Source of the DNA: Haberlea rhodopensis
Lineage: Eukaryota; Streptophyta; Magnoliopsida; Lamiales; Gesneriaceae
DNA length: 64,000 bases
Assembly: GCA_907163345.1 (NCBI GenBank)
Contig: CAJQUN010000061.1
Location: 124,001-188,000, forward strand
Reading direction: 5' to 3'
Positions 25,201 through 35,677 of the stretch are shown here, piece by piece (within the stretch, counting starts at the first letter, position 1; the number at the start of each line of letters is the position of its first letter). The position numbers were made by a program, and so were the translations under genes. Under the pieces are notes generated by a model, which had not been told where the DNA came from, made no database searches, and worked only from the letters and a program-made list of their open reading frames with translations.

Positions 25201-27560
25201 ATACCCAATCTTTGATGCGTTTGAGCCTTTCAAGCCTACCATGTAAACAAAATCAACCTAAATGTAAAAGAATGGTAGTATGTTAAGCATACTAAAGACC
25301 CCCATTCAACATTCCTTGACTAGCTTATCATCCTATCCTTTTAGCCTAAATATGCTTTTAATCCATACCTTTTAAGGGAGTGTGATGTATTTCATTCACA
25401 TGCACTTGGAAATTCATTGAATTATATTTGTGAACTTTATTGTCAAAAGAATGAAATACATGAAAGAAAAGGAATGCCTTGAGAAATTTGAGAAAAAATA
25501 TGACTCCAAGGGGAGCCAAGGCACACAAAAGAAGAAAAATGTTGAAATATACCTTGAAAAAAATGAACAAGGTTTGAAAAATTCATGCAAGAAGAGAAGT
25601 TTTAGTGTGCATTTCATCATTTTCTCTTGTTTGATATATCTTTATCCTTTCTTTCATAAACCAATACCTAGGACAAGCTACAAGCTAATAAAGACCTACT
25701 TGATTTATGTTTGTAAAGTAGCTAAGCTAGTGGAGAAGAGTGTGCAAGTGAGCTTATACTTGTGTTAGTGTATGACTTGAACTATTATGGCTTTGCATCT
25801 TTTGGATCTATAAGTTGTACACAACACTTGTTTATGACCACCCACACACGTTCACTACTTAGTTGAGTATGAAAAGTATGGGGATTGAACTTGTTCCACT
25901 GTTAACTTTTCACCGCCTTTCATTACTATGCATGTTTAAAATTGTTGAGGCATTAAAGTGAGAATAAGTTAGTTTGTTATGATGCTATGAGCCAAGCAAA
26001 ATATTGTAGTTTTATTTGATTTACTCGAGGTCGAGTAAAGAGTAAGTATGAGGGAGTTTGATGTGACTAGAAATAGACACATCTTTAGCGCTTAATTGTC
26101 TACGATTTGGTAGGTTTTGATGGATAATTTGATACGTATGCTACCTAATCGTATATTTGTGTCATTGTAGGTACAATCGAAGAAAACGAGCTAAAAATGA
26201 TGTGTAAAGACCAAGAAAAGACATGAACATGACAAGGACTCAAAATTGATCAAGAAAAGGGCAAAAACGTAATTTTGGAGGAGGTGATCGACCACATGGA
26301 AGAAGCAATCGATCGCCTATGGACAGAAACTTGAGCAACAAAATTAACTAAGCAGCGATCGATCGCCACATTCTAGGCGATCGATCGCCTGAGGCTACTG
26401 GAGGGAAGCGATCGATCGCTATAAAGTGGCGATCGATCGCCTCAAGCATTTTGCTGAAAAAAATAACGAAGCGATCCATCGCCATAAAAGGGGCGATCGA
26501 TCGCCGAAGAGTCCGAAATTTTGGAAATAAGTCTTTTACCATGTTTAAAAGATTGTAACCTAGTTTTAAGCCTACATACCTCTTGAACTCGATTTGACAC
26601 CTCCTCTTAGACAGATTTTTCGAGAATTTAGAATAGTTTTAGGTTTTTAGAAGATTTTTCTTTCAAGTTTTATCAAGAACAACGCGAAGAACGGAACCGG
26701 AATCGACAAGCCGAAATCGTGATTCGTCTTAGTAATTTCTTTCCCTTTGTTTATTTAATGATTTCGAATCAGATTTTGTTATTTTTAGATTCAATTATGC
26801 TAGGCTAAACTCTTAGATTCTTGGTTTAAGGGATACTTGCTTTTGGATTCAAATCTCTTATGAGAATTTTGGTTTGTTTATAGAATTTAATTTCGATTTC
26901 AATTCTGTTTCTTGGTACCGATTTCAATGATTATTGTGTTTGTTTATTAGATTGATCACCTAGTATTCATATGCATAATCGATAGTTAATCAAGAAGCAA
27001 CTAAGATTAATAATTACCGGTTGTAGGTGTTATTGAATTCTTAGGAGAAACAATTGGGTAATCAATAATTAACGGCTGTAGTTTCTATTGATTATATTTA
27101 TCGAACTCACTAGTTTTGAAATCTATCATTGATTTAATCATTAACGGCTGTAGTTTTGATTAGAGATTTGATAAGGGTCGGATTGAATGTTGTTTTCTCT
27201 TGACTACGATTAAGGTGGGTAGGAATTAAATTTCAAATCGATGAATAATTGAAAGAATTCGAATGTTAGTGATTTGATGATCAAGAGAGAATTTTCCAAA
27301 AGTAAAGTTGACCGGAAACCAAGAATCGCTTCACTCTCATAAGTTTTAACCGTTTTAGTTAATCTCGTTAATTAGTTTAATTCTTAAAATTTGCTTAGTA
27401 CTAATCACTCAACTCAAAACCCCATTTTTACTATTCGTTTTTAAATTGACACGGAAAAAATACTACCTTCCCTGTGGGATCGATCCCTACTCTCGCTACT
27501 ACATACTTTTGCTATTAACTTGAGAAGGGTTAATTTGGGCGTACGCGATAAGCGCTACCA
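25196..27560 (+). mobile_element. Athila-like gypsy fragment with 3' LTR
   Basis: Internal 3' sequence ends in a polypurine-like AGGGAGTT followed by TGATGTGACTAG at 26059, taken as LTR start. The LTR (26059-27560, about 1.5 kb) ends AGCGCTACCA. It has the Athila-type tail (CCCTGTGGGATCGATCC...CTCGCTACTACA near 27470). No coding domain was recognised in 25196-26058, including a 112-codon lysine-rich frame at 25430-25768. The left edge is a truncation inside the 67 bp satellite. Confidence 0.6.
26286..26502. repeat. GATCGATC palindrome array (Athila-like LTR)
   Basis: Exact cores start at 26357, 26379, 26410, 26431 and 26495. Diverged cores start at 26286 (GATCGACC), 26307 (AATCGATC) and 26473 (GATCCATC). 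Spacing is 21, 50, 22, 31, 21, 42 and 22 bp. Most are extended to GCGATCGATCGC. Confidence 0.9.
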
Positions 27561-27910
27561 GCATCACTGCAAGATTGCAAGCCCGAACTGTCATAATATG
27601 ACCTTACTGCTGGATTGCATGCCCGATATCGATGGTATAGGGCCTTACTGCTAGATTGCATGCCCGAGTTGATGTAATAGGCCTTACTGCTAGATTGCAT
27701 GCCCAAGCTCAATGTAATAGGGCCTTACTGCCAGATTGCATGCCCGAAGTACTGAGTTGAAAAATAGGGCCTCACTGCAAGATTGCACGCTCGAACTGAT
27801 AAATAGGGTATCACTGCTAGATTGCATGCCCAGGCTGACATAGAGGCTTACTGTGAGATTGCATGCCCAAGCTGTCATAATAGGGCTTAATGCGAGATTG
27901 GATGCCCGTG
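27561..27910 (-). repeat. tandem repeat block with GATTGCATGCCC units
   Basis: About eight imperfect units of 40-57 bp, each with CTGC..GATTGCATGCCC after GGGCCTTA. It belongs to the satellite-rich part of the Tat-like element. Confidence 0.85.
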
Positions 27911-28185
27911 ATGTAGTTCAATAAAGTCGACCTGTGATAATAAAATAGTGCAAAACAAAACATATATGTAAGAAATGACAATATTAGATGGAAAGAAATA
28001 ACCATAAACCCGGGCATGAAGATTGATCGTCAAAATACAGTTCAACTGTTAGGCTAAATCCTAGGCCGGATACCGAGCTCTGTTTGTTATGGCCAGCTTA
28101 GGTGCTCGATAATATAAGTGACGTGTCTTGAGCTCGGCAAGGTGTACATAGCCAAATATAGCGTGTCTGAGCTCAGTGTAAAGTA

Positions 28186-28338
28186 CTCATTCTTGGGTTC
28201 AATACGAAGCTGTCCAATAAATTGATAGATGGAACAAGGTCGAAGATTGAGGATCAATTGCTGAGTATCAACTTTTAAGCTAGCCTCTCCATCAACTATT
28301 ATAGCCACTGTTGTTTCCAAAGTATACTCTTGCAACCT
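28186..28338 (-). pseudogene. TEN1: captured fragment of TEN1 (CST telomere complex subunit)
   Basis: The minus-strand frame LQEYTLETTVAIIVDGEASL...STYQF-like segment, ending GQLRIEPKNE (50 residues), matches the central OB-fold part of plant TEN1. I recall it reading LQEY..ET.VAVI.DG....I.T....L..GS.YQFIGELHI.P.NE. TEN1 normally works in the nucleus with CTC1 and STN1 at telomeres. Here both ends are missing: after PKNE the frame runs into unrelated element sequence, and upstream there is no N-terminus. It lies between element repeats and the captured TMCO1 piece on the same strand. It cannot encode a working TEN1. Confidence 0.8.
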
Positions 28339-28344
28339 TTCTGT

Positions 28345-28510
28345 TTCAACTTAGACGTCGGTACGCTCGAGGAATTGACGATTCCCTTGTAACCGAAAGT
28401 TCCCCTGGTTTTTCCCCAACATATTCTCTACTGATTCAAGTAATTCATATCTGAGTTTCAGATCATGTGATATCTTCTCCATCTTAGCCTTCCATTTTGA
28501 AACTTGCTCT
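28345..28510 (-). pseudogene. unidentified coiled-coil coding fragment
   Basis: One open minus-strand frame reads LCKEQVSKWKAKMEKISHDL followed by KLRYELLESVENMLGKNQGN and QFLERTDV. It is a charged helical stretch with good codon character, ending at a stop beside the TEN1 fragment. I do not recognise the parent gene. Its place between two captured host fragments suggests a third capture, but it could be element-derived. Confidence 0.4.
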
Positions 28511-29288
28511 TTACAAAGCCCATGATGTTACGACGAATTCCACCAATTATATAGAGAATAAATTGCACCTGCCAATTCGAAAAAGCGAGATTAAATCAAT
28601 CCAGTACTCAAGTTCGATTTGGAATCGGGCATGGGGAAACGTCCAGCGCCAGCTGCCCTTCGCGGCGGAGAAAATCCCAAAACTTTCTGCAGGTTAGTCC
28701 TTATGCTGATCGAACACAGCAGATACAAAACACCATCGAACAATACGTCATATCTGTTGGAAATTTGAATCAAATTAAATGGTGTGTTCATTCATGTTGG
28801 GGTGCATTTTTTCATGATTAGTTGCTTCCAAATTAAATGGTGTGTCCATTCATGTTGGGATGCAATTTTTCATGATGGATGCTTCCAAATTGTGTCTCTT
28901 GATGACACCACTTGGTATACTATATAAGAAACAACCCTTGAATGAATTAGACATGGAATTTGGAAATTCACATCATATTTGAAGATCAAAATTTGAGTAA
29001 TTTTGTGAGTCTTCATCAATGTTATGGTTGAGCGTTTTTAGACCTTTGTGGTTTAAAAGATTTGTGATTTTGAGTGCTCCTATCACAAATCATAGTCGTT
29101 GTATCTTGGGAGACAAATTGCCAAAGTAAACCGTTAGCACCGTAGCGGGGCAATATTGTCTTAAGGACAGAGATTATAAATCTCACCTCGGCATTCTTAT
29201 TAAAAAGCCATTTGTTGTGCTTGCTACTTTCCTAAGATACACACCCAATAAATTTTAAACAACAATCTTAAGACAATATTAGCAACAA

Positions 29289-31962
29289 ATGGCTTCGTCG
29301 AGTGCAACAACAACTCCAGTTCATCATGGTGAAAGGCCTGAAAAGTTCAATGGGAACGATTTCAAGCGATGGCAATAAAAGATGTTTTATTTGACAACCT
29401 TGGGGTTGGCAAGGTTCCTCAATGAGGATGCTCCTACTATTATGGTGAGTGAAACCGACAACCAAAAGAGAGTTGTGGTTGATGCGTGGAATCAAAGCGA
29501 TTTTCTATGCAAGAATTATATGCTAAATGGACTGGACAACATATTATACAATGTGTATTGTCTAGTGAAGACGGCCAAGGAATTGTGGCAATCCATGGAG
29601 AAAAAGTATAGATCTGAGGATGCCGGCATGAAGAAATTCATCGTTGGGTGACTCCTGGATTTCAAAATGGTTGATACAAAGCATGTGATAACACAAGTGC
29701 AAGATTTGCAAGTAATCATGCACGAAATTCATGCGGAGGGAATAGTTCAAAGTGACTCTGTGACGGCCCGCCCAGACGGGTCGTCCGCCGTATTCAATTG
29801 CTTGAATACAAGGCTTCACTCGAATCGAAACTTAATTATCACTTTGAACTTATGTTTAGCGGAAACGTTTTTATTCTTATCGGATGTTGACTTAATAACT
29901 TATTACCCGTGACTTTTAACTTAGAAAAATTTGGGCAGAGTCTCCTCTTAAAAATTGTGCCATGTGATCTACCAGATCACTACCACCACAATATCAAAAC
30001 CATAAAAACAAAAACTAAACCAAAATAAACTTCAAATATCAAAATCCAACTAAAACATAAATAAATGTTTCATATCCTCAAAATAAAACTTAAACATGCC
30101 AACATACTCAAAACTTCATAATAAATCTAAATATCCTCCGCATCGTCTAAGTCTTCAACTCCATCTGTAATATGTCACATTACAGGTAAAGGTAAGTTGC
30201 AGCATTTTATAGTAAGCATAATAAACATTTGATAAAAAGTCAAAAACATCATTTTTCATAATGTGACGAAAAATAATATACTTTCATATCAAAATAATTT
30301 TCACACATATATAGTTTAATCCGAGCAGTTAACGGAACTAAATTTCACAAAACGGAATCATAACGGAAATAACTACACAGATAACCAACGAAACGTAACG
30401 GAAACGAATAGCAATATCATAATCATATAATGTCTTAACATTATAGAATTAATCATTAAACATAGCCATGCTGTAATGAAACAAATGCATACTCAAATAC
30501 GGATGTGACACAATGATATCATTCCAGACTATACCCGCTGGAAGGGTATCGACAGATATTATACCCCCTCTGTCTTCGGGCAAAACGAAATGCGTTTCTT
30601 TATTCTCGTCGCCAACGAGCCGAAAGTATGCGCGTTTTTATCCTCGTCGCAATGCGAGCCACAACGAAACGAAAATATCCACAGTTCACAAACTTCAAAG
30701 CGTATTCACCGAATCAAAACAAACATGGCATTTCAAATAGTTTTTCACACACAATAAAATGTTATTTCAAAATTACATTTTTCAACAAAATACATTTCTT
30801 ATCAAAATCATATTTCAAAATAATTCTTGCATGCTTACTATCCAAAAATCATTTCAAAAATAAACAATACGAAATACTTAAAATAATTTGCGGAAAATTG
30901 CAACCTCCTTTACGTACCTCGAAGCTTCCTATAATATTCAAGCTACAACTCTTCCCACAATCTCCAATGTTTCAAAAATTTCCTATTTCAAGATTCGATA
31001 GTATCAAGCACACATTTCAACGTCATTAAAACAAATCCGATTTACTCATTTATCTAAGTAGTATCCTTTGATTCAATCTCAATAATCCACACTACTAAAA
31101 CCAACAACATTCGAAGAACCACCTTCAAACACAACTACACCATTTTCGAAAAATCCTCAATAACATTTTCGAACCAAAATTCCATTTCCAAACAAATTTC
31201 AGTAAATATTTAAACTAAATTCCAGAATATTTTCGACCCTAATTCCAGAAATTTTCGAACTCAAATAATACAATTTCTTTAAAAATCTTCAATATCATTT
31301 TCGAACTAATTTCCTAAACAATTTAAACCACTAAAATTTCCAATAATTCATCTTCACTAACCTAACCCTACAATTAAAATCGAACCAGCAAAATAAAAAT
31401 CGAAAACAGAAAATTTTCGAAACTAAAAGAAAAATTCGAATTTCATACCAAATGATGTCCAAATCCGAATTCCTCTTGATTGCTTGCTACTACTTGGATT
31501 TGGAAGTGATTTCCGAAGCTAAATCGGAACCCACACAATCTGGAATTTTTCTGAGTTGTAAAAATAAAACCTACGGGAATGGTTGGGTTTGTCTGACCTT
31601 ATACAATCCAGAGTAGATGAAGAGGTTGAGAGTTATAGGCGTTGATGGGAGAAGAAGAGGCGAGGGAGATGAAGCGAAGATGACGGACGAAGCAAATGAA
31701 ACGGACGAAGTGGAAGAAGAAGAAAAGCGACGAAGGTGATCTGAAGAAGGTGAAATAATAACAGACTCATTCCAATTGGCCGCCATGATTGAAAAGTTGC
31801 CTCCGTCATGGAAGGACTTCAAGAATTATCTCAAGCATAAGCAAAAAGAGATGAATCTTGAAGACCTTGTGATTCACTTGAGAATCGAAGAGGACAACAA
31901 AATTTCCGAAAGGTTACTCACAATGATGTTTGTGATGGAAAGATTGTGCAAACTAGAGATGT
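29289..31962 (+). pseudogene. copia gag, interrupted
   Basis: Starts MASSSATTTPVHHGERPEKF. An in-frame TAA follows FKRWQ where a sense codon is expected. The frame continues as YLTTLGLARFLNED, then TAKELWQSMEKKY and FKMVDTKHVITQVQDLQ. A 2 kb solo LTR interrupts codons of QSDS. It resumes at 31769 with FQLAAMIEKLPPSWKDFKNY and ends in decayed sequence. This is the UBN2/retrotran_gag arrangement of copia elements. A second stop (KKFIVG*) lies near 29650. Confidence 0.85.
29759..31763 (-). mobile_element. gypsy-type solo LTR nested in copia gag
   Basis: A 2,005 bp LTR with TG..CA ends (TGTGACGGCCCG...AATAATAACA), flanked by a perfect GACTC duplication (29754-29758 and 31764-31768). Minus orientation is inferred because the minus-strand end GGGCCGTCACA resembles typical gypsy LTR 3' ends. 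No palindrome array is present in this LTR. Confidence 0.92.
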
Positions 31963-32139
31963 GAGAAAAGTAATTTGTTACTTTATCAATATTTGCACAT
32001 GATATTGTTGTGACTTTTTTGCTATGAAGCAAAAACGAGGCCAGTGAGGTGTTTAAACACTTCAAGAATGAGATTGCAATAAAATTTAGCAAATGAGTTT
32101 TGCTATGGGAAATTGTGAGTAGATTATACTTGTGTTGTC

Positions 32140-33040
32140 TAAGAATTTGACGCTTAAGCTTGAATCTGCAAGACTATACAATCTTGAATTCGAGTTTCTA
32201 AGCTTTGTACGCTTAAAACGCAAGTGATAAATTGAAGCCACAAATTTTGATTAGGCGTTGTAATATCTCAAATTGGTTCATTTTGAATTTCTAAGCTAGT
32301 ACGCTTATAACATGAATTTGCAAGTTTTAAAAAAACTTGAATTCAAGTTTTCTAAGTTAGTGCGCTTAAATTGCAAAATGTGAACCGAGTTTGAGAATAT
32401 TATCCAAGTTTCAACTTTTTGTAAGCAAGTACGCTTAAATCCGAAATTTTCAAGAAAAAAAAAACTTGAATTTGGATTTGTAAGACTATAACGCTTAGAA
32501 CTTGAAACAAGGAAGTTTGAACGCCAGTGCACTTCGTTACTACCCGAAGTTGTGGGGGTTGCAATTCTAGGATTCAATCACTTACCACATTTAGGCAAGG
32601 ACGAAAACCTTGTGATTGAAGGAAAAGAGAGTTTCCTACAATATTTGAAATGTGGGGGTACTTGGCTAAACTAGAAATGAAGGCCAAAGTAAAGTCATAA
32701 TAAAAACCAAATAAAAGACATGAAGAGTTTGACAAATCATGTTATCAAATATCTTAATGAGTGTGACAAATGTGTACACACCTAAGCATAGGTATGCTTG
32801 TGTATTGATGATATGCTCATTGGAGAAGCAATTTAGAAATCATCAAGTAACAAAGGAAAAATGTTGAAGAAACATTTTGACATGTGTGCATCAAGAATAA
32901 TGTTTGGAATGAAGTTTCCAAGACACTTGAAGAATGAAATCTCAAAGATTAATCCGAGTTTCAAATTTTAAGCTTTGCTCTTAAAATTCAAGTTTACAAG
33001 AAATAGAATCTTGAACTTTGTAATTTTTAAGAATCTATGC
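32140..33040 (+). repeat. dispersed CGCTTAAA repeat in copia interior
   Basis: About eight imperfect copies of a TAAGCTnnGTACGCTTAAA module followed by GCAAG or GAATTTGCAAG, irregularly spaced at about 55-75 bp. They occur from 32148 to 32530, with another near 33010. They occupy positions where pol should be and encode nothing recognisable. Confidence 0.65.
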
Positions 33041-34891
33041 GCTTAAATATGAATTGTGAATTAAAATTGAGTATCTCTTTGGTCTGGAAAAACGCGTTAA
33101 AATATCCTAAAAGGATAAAATGATGCAAAAGAGGTAATGTGATTACCAAAACTGAAGATATATTATTGTGGAAAATTCTCTATGGAAAACATATAAAGCT
33201 TCTTGGGCCGAGTTGCTTTATAAGTTGTTAGAGAAACATCCTGTGCATGCAACTAAAATGTGTTGCGATAATGCTATATGATAAAATCATCTCTAGTGGC
33301 ATAATCATGAGTGATTATGTGAAACCGCGGATCCGCATATAAATTGGTTAACCGAGAGATCATGTGGAAGTTTATCGAGGGGAATGGGGTTAAAACCCTA
33401 TAATCAAAATCTCATAGTGGATACCCAACCTTGTTGACTGGAGATCCCAAGCTCTAGGTTCAAAAGGGACAACTAAATTATGAGATTGTATAAATACCTT
33501 GGAGAATTAATCTCCGACCCATTCCTATGATAAGGGGTGTAGCCTACAAAAAGGGTACGAGGATAGGCAAAAGGCCTTTAATGATTCCTAAGACATACAA
33601 GAAAATGTTGGAGTATAGCGGGATACTCTTCTAGGAGATCACTTACGTAAGTGCGAAGTGTGGCCGCTTCAAAGATGAAAAGCACTTATGAAACCAAGCG
33701 TGGTCCATGGCCGAAACGGACACAACCGTAAGAAACCAATACGAAGGTTAGAATTATTATGGTGTGGGTTCAGTTGTCTTGGTTTACACCAACGACTAAA
33801 TAGTTCAAGACTATAAGTTCACTATTAAGTCAAGTAAATCCGATTGAATACTACGACGGAAGATTCAAAGCCACAAGCTATCTCTCCTGATGCCATAATA
33901 GTTCGTTAAAAGCGCTCAATTACATATATGCATTAATTTAATTCATGTGGGGGATTGTTGGAAATTTGAATCAAATTAAGTGGTGTGTCCATTCATGTTG
34001 GGGTGCATTTTTTCATGATTAGTTGCTTCAAAATTAAATGGTGTGTCCATTCATGTTGGGATGCAATTTTTCATGATGGATGCTTCCAAATTGTGTCTCT
34101 TGATGACACCACTTGGTATACTATATAAGAAACAACCCTTGAATGAATTAGACATGGAATTTTGGAAATTCACATCATATTTGAAGATCAAAATTTGAGT
34201 AATTTTGTGAGTCTTCATCATTGTTATGGTTGAGCGTTTTTAGACCATTGTGGTTTAAAGGATTTGTGATTTGGAGTGCTCCTATCACAAATCATAGTCG
34301 TTGTATATTGGGAGACAAATTGCCAAAGTAAACCGTTAGCACCGTAGCGGGGCAATATTGTCTTAAGGACAGAGATTATAAATCTCGCCTCAGCATTCTT
34401 ATAAATAGCCATTTGTTATGCTTGCTACTTTCCTAAGATACACACCCAATAAATTTTAAACAACAATATCATCCCCCAACAATCCCCTATCGCTCATCTT
34501 CTGCACCAATTTTCTCGGAACGAAAGGGATTTTGGCCACAGCTTTGCCTTCGAATAAATTGTTTAACAACCCAAAAACCATGAACAAGACTAGGGTCATG
34601 ACCGCGCCTGGTTTGAACTTAAACAATGACAAATCACGGCTCAATTCTTTCAAGGACGTCTCGACCCGATCGATTTTCTTGGTTTTGGATGATTTTTTAA
34701 TGAGATTTGAGGAGACAAAAGTGGTGTCGGATGTTTTCATAGTTTCAAGTTTTTTTTTTTTTTTGCTTTTGGAAAAGGTATTTGAGTTTCTTCACTGTAT
34801 TTTGTGTTCGATGATGGCTGAGGGACCCGGGAGAGTTGATAGATCTGATATATATATTTTTAATTCTTTGTCCTCACGTCATAATTCAAAT

Positions 34892-34912
34892 TTCCCACAG
34901 ACGGCGCCAATT
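34892..34912 (-). other. Tat-type primer binding site
   Basis: The minus strand reads TTGGCGCCGTCTGTGGGA, the sequence usually found just after the 5' LTR of Tat-group gypsy elements. It precedes the captured TMCO1 fragment by about 130 bp. Confidence 0.65.
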
Positions 34913-35066
34913 GAATTAAGATGTATGATTGAACTTATTGGTTTATGAACGATTAGTAGTGTTTGTTGCACACGATTATTTATGCAATAGGATTCGATAT
35001 CATGTTTTGACATTGTTTGATAATTCAAGATTCTGTAGTTGGACAAAGCAATTTGAATTTGTTGGT

Positions 35067-35411
35067 TTATATTTAATTATTTTAAATTATGTTCGATGTT
35101 ATTTTATAACTTCAAACTCATCAATAATCTGAATATTCCCAAAACTATTTGTAGAATTTATGCGTTGTTTTAGTTGTGATGTTATAATAAATATATCACA
35201 AAGAAAGTAATATATCCACCCATTTAATTAAGTATTGGATTTTAGCTAAATGTCCCACTCTTTATACTTATCTCCCACTTACAATTTATAATTTATACTT
35301 TCCATTTTATTTATAATTAGTTTTTTATTCTCAATGTCTCCACGTGCTATATAACAATATATCATATGATATATTACTTTATATATATATGTTATTTTGA
35401 GTCAAATACAC
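35067..35411 (+). repeat. direct repeat, right copy
   Basis: Partner of 22578-22903. It has an extra short stretch near 35172-35220 that is absent from the left copy. Confidence 0.75.
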
Positions 35412-35677
35412 GATTCATATGTAAAAGATTACTCAATTTTTTATCCTAGAAAAACTAGGACTTCTAGGATTAAATCTAACAAGTGTTATATAGAGTTTTA
35501 ATTCTTTAATCGATCAAAATTCAATTTTAGTAAAATAAATATATTTTTTACATATTTAATACGGATTTTTGTTAGAACTTTTGGGTTCAGTTTAATAATA
35601 TATAACGTCATGTGACTCATGTCACGTCGTCATGTGAATTGAAATCTCCATGTTCTAGAAAATAAATTAGCGTATGA

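Larger units (their letters stand above)
28755..34465 (+). mobile_element. copia LTR retrotransposon, non-autonomous, with nested LTR
   Basis: Two 510 bp LTRs (28755-29264 and 33956-34465) are nearly identical. Each starts TGTTGGAAATTTG and ends TTTAAACAACA. The flanks are a perfect 5 bp duplication ATATC (28750-28754 and 34466-34470). A polypurine tract (CATGTGGGGGA) precedes the 3' LTR. The interior keeps a broken gag and only scraps of pol, such as an RT-like CLCIDDMLI near 32805. A solo LTR sits at 29759-31763. LTR similarity indicates recent insertion into the captured TMCO1 sequence. Confidence 0.93.
28616..34764 (-). pseudogene. TMCO1: captured TMCO1/CLAC calcium channel fragment, split by copia
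   Basis: The first part (34764 to 34466) encodes KKLETMKTSDTTFV, then SKTKKIDRVETSLKELSRDL, SLFKFKPGAVMTLVLFMVFG, LLNNLFEGKAVAKIPFVP and MSDRGLLGDD. The second part (28754 to 28616) encodes LYLLCSISIRTNLQKVLGFS, PPRRAAGAGRFPMPDSKSN. Together these match plant TMCO1 homologues (ER membrane calcium-load-activated channel) from the coiled coil to the C-terminus. The N-terminal transmembrane part is missing. Defects: a 15-A run at 34750-34764 where the frame to upstream sequence is lost, a one-base deletion near 28727, loss of the normal stop, and the copia insertion with GATAT duplication. No introns interrupt the fragment. Confidence 0.85.
22991..34912 (-). mobile_element. Tat-like non-autonomous LTR element carrying captured host-gene pieces
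   Basis: Read on the minus strand, TTGGCGCCGTCTGTGGGA near 34912 is a primer-binding-site-like sequence typical of Tat-group gypsy elements. A leader follows, then intron-free TMCO1 sequence, a coiled-coil fragment, a TEN1 fragment, satellite-like repeats, a polypurine tract (AGGAGGGGGACT, 23452-23463) and a 3' LTR (22991-23451). A 5' LTR is not evident right of 34912. No gag or pol of its own is seen. Nested insertions are a solo LTR (24648-25107), an Athila-like piece (about 25196-27560) and a copia element (28755-34465). Treating these parts as one element is inference from order and orientation. Confidence 0.6.

Noticed and set aside
28616..34764. TMCO1 as a functional or simply TE-disrupted native gene
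   Set aside because: It lacks the N-terminal part, has a frameshift and a lost stop, and lies between a retroelement primer site and a TEN1 fragment. Capture explains all of this better.
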